A stretch of DNA of 64,000 nt from the NCBI GenBank assembly GCA_964613035.1, contig CAZTFQ010000008.1, positions 3,725 to 67,724 on the forward strand, given 5' to 3'. The notes beneath the pieces are model-generated. The model was given only the letters and a program-made list of their open reading frames with translations. It did not search any database and had not been told where the DNA came from. This document shows positions 53,767-59,302 of this stretch, piece after piece. Made by a program: the position numbers and the translations under genes. Source of the stretch: CAVIQK01 sp964613035. Its GTDB lineage: Bacteria > Bacillota > Clostridia > Christensenellales > DTU072. Position 1 is the first letter of the stretch. Each line of letters opens with the position of its first letter.

Positions 53767-53796
53767 TAGCGAAACGTTTTCGCCGGCCCTTTTTGT
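53767..53796 (+). terminator. Terminator-like hairpin in the 53632-53953 gap
   Basis: GGC-TA-GCGAAA / TTTCGC-CG-GCC followed by CTTTTTG on the plus strand. No rightward gene is seen before it, so it may be left over from a lost gene or be part of the accessory DNA. The rest of this 322-nt gap holds the promoter and the terminator listed beside it. Confidence 0.45.
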
Positions 53797-53891
53797 TTTA
53801 TCGATCCCTTGACGGGAATGCCCGCGCGACGGAAAGACCGTCGACGGCGCGTTTTATTTACGACGATTAAAAAATTGCGTCTGTCTAATAA

Positions 53892-53924
53892 TCGAAAAGC
53901 CCGGCTTTCGTTCGGGCTTTTCGA
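53892..53924. terminator. Bidirectional terminator after the short LRR lipoprotein gene
   Basis: A perfect 12-bp stem TCGAAAAGCCCG / CGGGCTTTTCGA (53892-53903 and 53913-53924) with a 9-nt loop; the stem itself supplies A- and T-runs on both sides. 30 nt after the leftward LRR gene stop. Confidence 0.85.
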
Positions 53925-53953
53925 TATAATATCACCAATTGAATCAATCGGAG

Positions 53954-54673
53954 TTACCTTACGTATTTGACGTAACCGTCTTTATCGGAAGAGGGACTAT
54001 TCGGGAAGGCGGTCGCGATATAATTGCTGACTTCCAGCCCTTCTTTAACGTACACCGTTTCGGCATATTCCAACAATTTGCTGTCGGAAGAACTAAATTT
54101 CGCCACGTTGTAGGAATCTATGGTTACGGTTGCGAGTTTTTTGCAGTTGAGAAAAGCGTCCGTATCTATTTTCTTAACGCCTTTAGGAATAATTATGCTC
54201 TCGAGAGCGCCGCAACTTTTGAATGCTTCCACTCCGATATTAACCAGGCTCTCGGGCAGGACTATCTCGGTAAGTCCGCTATATTGGAAGGCATAACTCG
54301 TAATGCCGACGGTATCGTCCTTAAGAGTAACGACCGTGTCCTCAAGATGAAGACTCTTTACGGCATAAACGAACTTCCCCGCATAGATCGGTACTTTGTA
54401 GGGCTGATTCTCATACCACGCGGTGTTATCGAAGACGTGGGAATCGATGCGCGTCACGAAATCGGGAATGTCCAACTCTGTAATAGTATTATCTTTCACT
54501 CCCCATATTACATAATCCGAGTCCAGTTGCTTTATTTTCAGAGTATCGTGATCCAGATTGATCGGCTCCTCTTCGGGGGCAGGCTCGCCGCAAGCCGTGA
54601 ATACGACCGCCAGCGCCGCTACCATAACGCAAGTCAACGCTAAAACGGCTATAGTCTTAATTGCTTTTTTCAT
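53954..54673 (-). CDS. Short BspA-type leucine-rich-repeat lipoprotein
   Basis: 239 residues from the ATG at 54673 (AAGGAG upstream and start of the signal peptide). Lipobox FTAC (Cys28), acidic linker, then LRR_5 repeats with ITELDIPDFVTRIDSHVF, LTEIVLPESLVNIGVEAF and LESIIIPKGVKKIDTDAF. The N-terminal (LDHDTLKI...SDYVIWGV) and C-terminal (VYVKEGLEV...SSDKDGYVKY) parts match the 559-residue LRR lipoprotein at 62320, so they are paralogues that differ in repeat number. BspA-type proteins act in adhesion to host or other cells. Confidence 0.85.
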   Translation of the reverse strand: MKKAIKTIAVLALTCVMVAALAVVFTACGEPAPEEEPINLDHDTLKIKQLDSDYVIWGVKDNTITELDIPDFVTRIDSHVFDNTAWYENQPYKVPIYAGKFVYAVKSLHLEDTVVTLKDDTVGITSYAFQYSGLTEIVLPESLVNIGVEAFKSCGALESIIIPKGVKKIDTDAFLNCKKLATVTIDSYNVAKFSSSDSKLLEYAETVYVKEGLEVSNYIATAFPNSPSSDKDGYVKYVR

Positions 54674-54700
54674 ATTTGTCTCCTTCTTTTTATTTATTAT

Positions 54701-54736
54701 TATAATAGTACCCCCCCCCCCCCGAAAAATTGTCAA
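54701..54736 (-). promoter_or_regulatory. Promoter with a G13 tract in its spacer (candidate phase-variable promoter)
   Basis: On the complement: perfect TTGACA (54731-54736), ATTTTTC, thirteen G (54711-54723), then TACTATTATAAT. Possible -10 boxes TACTAT, TATTAT and TATAAT would give spacers of 20, 23 and 26 nt at the present length, all longer than the optimal 17. Loss of 3 G would give a 17-nt spacer to TACTAT. A G-tract between -35 and -10 is the known layout of phase-variable promoters such as those of neisserial surface proteins. Confidence 0.65.
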
Positions 54737-54853
54737 TACTTATCCACAAAAAATTAAAAAATCTTCTCCTAACGTATAGTTTTACAATTTTAGACGTGGT
54801 TGGAGCTGCGTCTTCTTTTTTATTAAGAGCGTATATCCTTCATCATTTGCCCT

Positions 54854-54887
54854 GATAGACGGCTATATAGTCTATCTCCCCTTGATA
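54854..54887 (+). other. Inverted repeat next to a CTTGATA site (possible old replication origin)
   Basis: GATAGAC / GTCTATC (54854-54860 and 54870-54876) with a 9-nt loop, then CTTGATA at 54881-54887, a sequence like the nick site of some rolling-circle plasmids. It lies upstream of the broken replication gene, where a double-strand origin would be expected. Speculative. Confidence 0.3.
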
Positions 54888-54945
54888 CAGTGGCGTATAG
54901 CCTTGTAAATACATTAAATGGCATTTAAGCCGAAGGAGAAACAAA

Positions 54946-55212
54946 ATGCAAGTACAACTTTTTAAAAAACTCAACGATTACGTAGACAAAAACGGTGAAG
55001 AAAAAACCGCTACCAACTTTTATGTTAAATGCGGTGATTCGATGATCCCTATCGAAGTCCGATATTTTCAAGGCCTGGACGGTGTAGATCCTAATTATCG
55101 CGGTCGCAAAATGGTCATGTCTTCTTTTGCCGAAGAACTTCTTGACGACGATAAAAGTCAGAGAAAAATTCAAAGTTCGGAAAAAGGTGAAAACGGTAAA
55201 AAACTAGGTTAA
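54946..55212 (+). CDS. Small protein of unknown function, next to the Rep remnant
   Basis: 88 residues, with a strong AAGGAG before the ATG. The first ~65 residues look like a compact alpha/beta domain (NFYVKCGDSMIPIEVRYF); the tail is charged and Lys/Glu/Ser-rich. I do not recognise a family. Its position directly before a rolling-circle Rep gene suggests an accessory protein of a small plasmid or integrative element, for example a DNA-binding helper (inference). Confidence 0.55.
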   Translation: MQVQLFKKLNDYVDKNGEEKTATNFYVKCGDSMIPIEVRYFQGLDGVDPNYRGRKMVMSSFAEELLDDDKSQRKIQSSEKGENGKKLG

Positions 55213-55241
55213 AAATCCTTAATAAATACTAAAGTATTTAG

Positions 55242-55275
55242 CCCGAACCCCTTGGGCTTGTCTAAGGGGTTCGGG
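55242..55275 (+). repeat. 12-bp inverted repeat between the small gene and rep remnant
   Basis: CCCGAACCCCTT / AAGGGGTTCGGG (55242-55253 and 55264-55275), 10-nt loop, followed by A residues and not T, so it is not a rightward terminator. It could be an origin hairpin of the lost plasmid or a translational control hairpin. Confidence 0.6.
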
Positions 55276-55318
55276 AAAAAGGTGAAAATCTAGGAAATTG
55301 CAGAGGGGATTAATATAA

Positions 55319-55582
55319 ATGCAATTGAAACACTATGAAATTGTTACCGACGTGGACAAATTGAAAGTCGATATTCAAAAAGTCTGCATGGAACATAAAA
55401 CAATCAAGCATTGGGCATATATCCTACACGATAAAGACGATACTCGCGCGCACTATCATATCTACGTTAATTTCGGCAATGCCGGCGTTCCTCACGATAG
55501 TTTAAGGCATCCGCCTGCGCTAAAAATGACGTCTCGAAAGACGCCATTTTTGTTTTTTAGAATAATGTTCATTTTCGATTAG
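55319..55582 (+). pseudogene. Truncated rolling-circle replication initiator (Rep_2-like)
   Basis: An open frame of 87 codons. Residues 1-~57 match the start of Rep_2-type initiators: a first helix, then WAYILHDKD and the metal-binding HUH motif (HYHIYV). After NFGNAGV the sequence becomes unrelated and runs into the repeat DNA at ~55490-55510, so the catalytic Tyr and the C-terminal two thirds are missing. It is a remnant of a small plasmid or element inserted beside rplA. Confidence 0.7.
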
Positions 55583-55672
55583 ATTGGGTGTCAGACGAGG
55601 CAGGCGCGGAACGCTCCTGCTCGGCTAGGACGGCGCTGTTTACTACCGCCTACGCGGTCTTAGTTTGCGACG
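55510..55672. repeat. Intergenic repeat, divergent copy 1, with hairpin
   Basis: Starts TCCGCCTGCGCTAAAA, then a hairpin AAAATGACGTCT / AGACGCCATTTT (55523-55534 and 55539-55550), T-run, TTCGATTA (55574-55581) and GGTGTCAGACGAGGCA. The same order of elements recurs 163 nt later in copy 2, but the part after GTGTCAGAC is different here. Confidence 0.6.
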
Positions 55673-55684
55673 TCCGCCTGCGCT

Positions 55685-55713
55685 AAAAAAGACATCGCGA
55701 GGATGTCTTTTTT
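55685..55713. terminator. Bidirectional hairpin terminator downstream of rplA
   Basis: GACATC / GATGTC (55691-55696 and 55702-55707) flanked by A6 and T6. In the leftward direction it serves rplA, whose stop is 147 nt upstream. It belongs to repeat copy 2, which starts TCCGCCTGCGC at 55673. Confidence 0.75.
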
Positions 55714-55734
55714 GTTTCTAAATAAATGGTTATT

Positions 55735-55854
55735 TTCGATTAGACGTGGTGTCAGACAAGCAAACGCGCGAAGCACAGCGCCGACGTGTACTCAGACGTA
55801 CTCTAGGCGCGCGCATCGCAAGCGTTGCGCAGTATCACGCCGCGGATAATCGAA
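55735..55854. repeat. MITE-like palindromic repeat, copy 2
   Basis: About 120 bp with terminal inverted repeats TTCGATTA / TAATCGAA (55735-55742 and 55847-55854). Inside: GTGTCAGACAAGCAAACG, an inner stem GCGCC / GGCGC and an apical GTAC / GTAC. It shares AGCGCCGACGTGTA and CTCTAGGCGCG with the copy at 57344. It ends 5 nt from the rplA stop. Confidence 0.75.
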
Positions 55855-55859
55855 AAGAA

Positions 55860-56546
55860 CTAGATTTGTTTGTAATAAACCTTAATTCCGGGACCCATGG
55901 TGGACGCCATGGTGATACCTTTAAGGTAGGTACCCTTGGACGCCGCAGGTTTCGCCTTAACGATAGCTTCCATGAGGACGTCGAAGTTCTCTTTCAGCTT
56001 CTCTACGCCGAAGGACTTCTTACCGATGATAACGTGACAGATGTTGGTCTTGTCTACTCTGTACTCGACTTTACCTGCTTTGATATCCTTGATTGCCTTG
56101 GCGATATCCATAGAGACGGTGCCGGACTTGGGGTTAGGCATAAGTCCTTTAGGTCCGAGGATTTTACCGAGTCTGCCTACGACACCCATCATGTCGGGGG
56201 TGGTGACGATGACGTCGTAATCAAACCAAGCCTCGTTCTGAATCTTGGCGACGAGTTCTTCCGCTCCGACGAAGTCCGCGCCCGCAGCCTGTGCGAGGTC
56301 GGCTTTTTCGCCCTTACAGAGAGCGAGAACTCTGAGAGTTTTACCGGTACCGTGAGGAAGTACGACGACTCCACGGACCTGCTGATCTGCGTGACGGCTG
56401 TCTACGCCCAGCTTGATGTGAAGTTCGATAGTCTCGTCGAACTTAGCCTTAGAGGTCTCGATTGCGAGCTTGATTGCTTCTTCCGCTTCATAAGTGCGGG
56501 ACTCGATTGCCTTTTTTGAATCTACGTATTTTTTTCCGCGTTGCAT
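55860..56546 (-). CDS. rplA: 50S ribosomal protein L1
   Basis: 228 residues. Contains KYVDSKKAIESRTYE at the start, LPHGTGKTLRVLAL and GPKGLMPNPKSGTVSMDIAK, the hallmark L1 segments. L1 forms the mobile stalk that guides E-site tRNA. Follows rplK by 13 nt. The usual next genes rplJ and rplL are absent; a repeat begins 5 nt after the stop. Confidence 0.97.
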   Translation of the reverse strand: MQRGKKYVDSKKAIESRTYEAEEAIKLAIETSKAKFDETIELHIKLGVDSRHADQQVRGVVVLPHGTGKTLRVLALCKGEKADLAQAAGADFVGAEELVAKIQNEAWFDYDVIVTTPDMMGVVGRLGKILGPKGLMPNPKSGTVSMDIAKAIKDIKAGKVEYRVDKTNICHVIIGKKSFGVEKLKENFDVLMEAIVKAKPAASKGTYLKGITMASTMGPGIKVYYKQI

Positions 56547-56559
56547 ATCTAGTTCCTCC

Positions 56560-56985
56560 TTATTCTTCTACCGTGATGCCCATGGAGCGAGCGGTGCCTG
56601 CGATCATGCTCATAGCGGACTCTACGCTGGCGGCGTTGAGGTCTGCCATCTTAGTCTTGGCGATCTCTTCCAGTTGAGCCTTAGTGAGCTTGGCGACTTT
56701 GTTGGTATTGGGTCTGTCGGAAGCGGTATCGATACCGACTGCCTTCTTGATAAGGACGGCTGCCGGAGGGGTCTTCATAATGAAGGTGAAAGAACGATCC
56801 GCGTAGATGGTCATTACGACAGGTATGATCATACCGGTCTGAGACGCGGTCTTCTCGTTGAATTCCTTAGTAAAAGAAGGAATATTGATACCGTGAGGTC
56901 CTAACGTGGAACCTACAGGGGGACCGGGGGTTGCTTTACCCGCGGGAAGTTGCAGTTTGACTACTGCCGTTACTTTTTTTGCCAT
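56560..56985 (-). CDS. rplK: 50S ribosomal protein L11
   Basis: 141 residues from the ATG at 56985 (GGAGG 8 nt upstream; the in-frame TTG upstream is part of that binding site). KLQLPAGKATPGPPVGSTLG is the conserved start; the C-terminal domain binds the GTPase-associated 23S region. L11 is needed for stringent response by RelA. Confidence 0.97.
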   Translation of the reverse strand: MAKKVTAVVKLQLPAGKATPGPPVGSTLGPHGINIPSFTKEFNEKTASQTGMIIPVVMTIYADRSFTFIMKTPPAAVLIKKAVGIDTASDRPNTNKVAKLTKAQLEEIAKTKMADLNAASVESAMSMIAGTARSMGITVEE

Positions 56986-57213
56986 AGTGGTTTCCTCCAA
57001 CTATCTGGTAATAACGAGTATGCATTGTATAGAGATTTTACATACTCTCCCATATTAACTTGTCGAAGCCCTTTATAGGGGCGTCCCGCAGGATAATCGT
57101 GACGACGGAGCAAGCAATGGTTAAATTAGAATGCACGATTATTCCTAAACGGCGATTAAGAAGAGAATTATCACCGGACAATATCCGCGCTATTCTCTAT
57201 ATTGATTTTGAGA
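56986..57213. other. Intergenic region upstream of rplK
   Basis: Holds the rplK binding site and presumably its promoter, but no clear -35/-10 pair: TAAAAT and TACAAT occur on the complement near 57024-57045 without a matching -35. A short GCCCCTATAAAGGGC inverted repeat lies near 57069-57083. No convincing gene. Confidence 0.5.
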
Positions 57214-57317
57214 AGAATTGCCGTGTCAGACAAGGCAAGGGAGTAACGCAACCGCGACGTGTAGTAGACCTACTCGAGCGGTGAGTAACGCACTTTAACG
57301 CCGTATCACACGCATTC
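57214..57317. repeat. Palindromic repeat, copy 3
   Basis: AGAATTGCCGTGTCAG at the left end and CACACGCATTC at the right end; centre GACGTGTAGTAGACCTACTC with a GTAG / CTAC apical stem. Same layout as copies 2 and 4, but more diverged inside. Confidence 0.65.
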
Positions 57318-57343
57318 ACTCTTCTCTATGAGCGATTTTGCGG

Positions 57344-57450
57344 AGAATTGCGTGTCAGGCGAGCAAACGTGCGAAGCGCAGCGCCGACGTGTAGTAAACC
57401 TACTCTAGGCGCGAGCATCGTAAACGTTGCGAAGCATCACGCGCAATTCT
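57344..57450. repeat. Palindromic repeat, copy 4
   Basis: Ends AGAATTGCGTG and CACGCGCAATTCT are inverted repeats with one bulged base. Inside: GTGTCAGGCGAGCAAACG, GCGCC / GGCGC inner stem, apical GTAG / CTAC. Closest to copy 2. It ends 8 nt before the nusG stop codon region and could fold as one long hairpin in the nusG mRNA 3' end. Confidence 0.75.
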
Positions 57451-57457
57451 ACCAAAA

Positions 57458-57982
57458 TCAGATTTTTTCGATTTGATTAAATTCCAGCTCCACCGGCGTC
57501 TGTCTGCCGAACATCTGTACTACGACGCGGACCTTTTGTTTTTCGACGTCTATCTCGTCTACTACGCCGATGAAGGTTTCGAGAGCACCCGCGACGACCT
57601 TGACGGAATCGCCCACGTTGACGTTGAAGTCGTCTATGGTGACTTTTTCCAGTCCCATACGCTTGATCTCGTCATTGGTGAGAGGGAGAGCTTTACCCTG
57701 AGGACCGACGAAACCCGTTACGCCCTTGGTATTGGTAATCATATACCAGAGGTCGTTGTTGTAGATCATCTTGACGAAAACGTAACTGGGGTACTTCTTT
57801 CTCTCGATGACCTTACGCTTGCCGTTACGCTCGACGATGTCTTCTTCCACGGGAATGGCAATCTCCGTAATGGTATCCTGGAGATTGTTGTTCTCGATCA
57901 TCTTTTCGAGATTGTTTTTAACTACGTTTTCATACGTCGCATAGGTATGCAGAACGTACCATTTCAGACCGTTGTTATCCAT
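57458..57982 (-). CDS. nusG: Transcription termination/antitermination protein NusG
   Basis: 174 residues. NGN domain (WYVLHTYATYENVVKNNLE, then YPSYVFVKMIYNND) binds RNA polymerase; C-terminal KOW domain GDSVKVVAGALETFIGVVDEI contacts Rho or S10. Starts 9 nt after secE. Confidence 0.97.
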   Translation of the reverse strand: MDNNGLKWYVLHTYATYENVVKNNLEKMIENNNLQDTITEIAIPVEEDIVERNGKRKVIERKKYPSYVFVKMIYNNDLWYMITNTKGVTGFVGPQGKALPLTNDEIKRMGLEKVTIDDFNVNVGDSVKVVAGALETFIGVVDEIDVEKQKVRVVVQMFGRQTPVELEFNQIEKI

Positions 57983-57991
57983 ATCAGACTC

Positions 57992-58312
57992 CTACACCAT
58001 AGCGAAGTTGAGGAGTGCGGTGAGTCCCAGGTCGATGCAAGTAACGATCACGACGAACACGAACACGAACAGTAATACCATCCAGGTCTGTTTGAAAACG
58101 CCGTTTTCGGACTTCTTGGACAAGAGAGAGGGCCACTCGACCTTCTTGAGCTCCGACCAAACTTCCTTAAAGAAACGGACAATCCTGTTGGGACCTTTTT
58201 TCTCGTTCTTTTTTGCTTTCGCTTTGCTCTTGGCGCGTTCTTCCTTGACCTCCTGATCGGTAGGCTGCTCGGGAAGTGCCTCGAGATTGAGCATATCCTT
58301 ATCGTTGGGCAT
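57992..58312 (-). CDS. secE: Preprotein translocase subunit SecE
   Basis: 106 residues. A Lys/Glu-rich N-terminal ~45 residues, the conserved amphipathic segment FFKEVWSELKKVEWPS and one C-terminal membrane helix. SecE clamps SecY. Confidence 0.96.
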   Translation of the reverse strand: MPNDKDMLNLEALPEQPTDQEVKEERAKSKAKAKKNEKKGPNRIVRFFKEVWSELKKVEWPSLLSKKSENGVFKQTWMVLLFVFVFVVIVTCIDLGLTALLNFAMV

Positions 58313-58322
58313 ATCGAACTCC

Positions 58323-58472
58323 TTATTTGGTCTCTTTATGGACCGTGGTCTTTTTGCAGAACTTGCAATACTTCTTGATTTCTATTCTATCAGGAGTATT
58401 CTTTTTATTCTTGGTGGTGTCGTAATTTCTTTGCTTACATTCGGTACAAGCAAGGGTAATTTTGACGCGCAT
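58323..58472 (-). CDS. rpmG: 50S ribosomal protein L33, zinc-binding form
   Basis: 49 residues, MRVKITLACTEC start. Cys9, Cys12, Cys36 and Cys39 make the zinc site. GGAGG is 9 nt before the ATG. First gene of rpmG-secE-nusG; the tRNA-Trp gene often found here is absent. Confidence 0.96.
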   Translation of the reverse strand: MRVKITLACTECKQRNYDTTKNKKNTPDRIEIKKYCKFCKKTTVHKETK

Positions 58473-58523
58473 GATGGTTTACCTCCATAAAAAAATTGAC
58501 CTCTCGTGAGGTATAGCTAATGT

Positions 58524-58552
58524 AATATAACACGCCTACGCCCTATTGTCAA
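58524..58552 (-). promoter_or_regulatory. Promoter of rpmG-secE-nusG
   Basis: TTGACA (58547-58552 on the complement), 17-nt spacer, TATATT (58524-58529). A short CTCACGAGAGG hairpin lies in the leader. Confidence 0.85.
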
Positions 58553-58601
58553 CCGTTTTTCAAAAACTCTCCCTAAAGATTTCACACGCACGCGTCTATA
58601 T

Positions 58602-58630
58602 AAGAAAACGGAGCGCACCTCGACGCTCCG
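58602..58630 (-). terminator. Terminator of the phosphoribosyltransferase gene
   Basis: On the complement CGGAGCG / CGCTCCG (58624-58630 with 58609-58615), 8-nt loop, then TTTTCTT. 20 nt after the stop codon. Confidence 0.85.
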
Positions 58631-58649
58631 CTCGATTTTTATTCTACGA

Positions 58650-59186
58650 TTACAGAAGGGGTATAACGCCCAGATAGACGATATCTTCTCTGTCCGCCGC
58701 CGCGCCTTCCGCCAGTACGAAAGCTTTTTTCGCTATTATTCCGCCCGCCATGGTGACCAGCTCCTCGAGCCCCTCGAGGCTGTTGCCCGTGGACACGACG
58801 TCGTCTACTATTCCCACGCGTTTGCCTTTTAGCAGATCCGCGTCAAACTTGGACAGATAGAGTTTTTGCACCTGACCGGTGGTTATGCTGGACTTAATGG
58901 CGACTTCTATGCCGTCCTGCATATAGAGTTTCTTCGACTTACGCGCCACCGCGTAATAGTGATGTCCCAGCTCTCTTGCCATAACGTGCGTCAGCTGGAG
59001 CCCCTTGGACTCGGCGGTAATAAGCACGTCCACGTCTCCTATCAGCTTGGCAAGCTCCTTGCCGCAATACTCGGTCATCTCGGCGTTGCCGTGAAGATTG
59101 AAGAATGCTATATTGATTCCGCTGGGAAGCGGAAGAATAGGCAATTGCGCTTTGTATCCCTTAAGGTCTACCTCATAATAATTCAT
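58650..59186 (-). CDS. Purine-type phosphoribosyltransferase (adenine or xanthine PRT-like)
   Basis: 178 residues. The PRPP-binding motif is GIVDDVVSTGNSL near residue 123; a flexible-loop region with ARKSKKLYM lies near residue 82, as in adenine and xanthine phosphoribosyltransferases. The enzyme joins a purine base to PRPP to make a nucleotide (salvage). The N-terminal hood is too divergent to name the base. Single-gene unit with own promoter and terminator. Confidence 0.82.
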   Translation of the reverse strand: MNYYEVDLKGYKAQLPILPLPSGINIAFFNLHGNAEMTEYCGKELAKLIGDVDVLITAESKGLQLTHVMARELGHHYYAVARKSKKLYMQDGIEVAIKSSITTGQVQKLYLSKFDADLLKGKRVGIVDDVVSTGNSLEGLEELVTMAGGIIAKKAFVLAEGAAADREDIVYLGVIPLL

Positions 59187-59228
59187 AACAACTTCTCCTG
59201 TAGGTCGTGAAGATTTTCAACGATTACT

Positions 59229-59256
59229 ATTTTATCACATAACGCGGAGTTGTCAA
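59229..59256 (-). promoter_or_regulatory. Promoter of the phosphoribosyltransferase gene
   Basis: TTGACA (59251-59256 on the complement), 16-nt spacer, TAAAAT (59229-59234). No purine-riboswitch structure fits the short leader. Confidence 0.75.
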
Positions 59257-59302
59257 CGCATATAAATCAAAATCGACAAGTCCGAATATTATGTTTTAAT
59301 TA

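Noticed and set aside
53890..53925. Attachment site or transposon end in the perfect 12-bp inverted repeat
   Set aside because: Its A- and T-run flanks and position just after a stop codon fit a terminator better, and no integrase or transposase is present.
54674..54736. Start of the short LRR lipoprotein at the TTG codon at 54736, making the G13 tract coding
   Set aside because: The TTG is part of the TTGACA -35 box, there is no ribosome binding site before it, and the signal peptide starts at 54673 behind AAGGAG. If this start were used, the tract would instead act by frameshift, so the alternative is worth keeping in mind.
57060..57284. A 74-codon rightward frame between rplK and nusG
   Set aside because: It runs into palindromic repeat copy 3, is rich in Arg in a way typical of non-coding GC-rich repeats, and has no ribosome binding site.
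58473..58649. tRNA-Trp gene expected near rpmG-secE
   Set aside because: No cloverleaf or TTCGA-type T-arm was found; only a promoter and a terminator occupy the gap.
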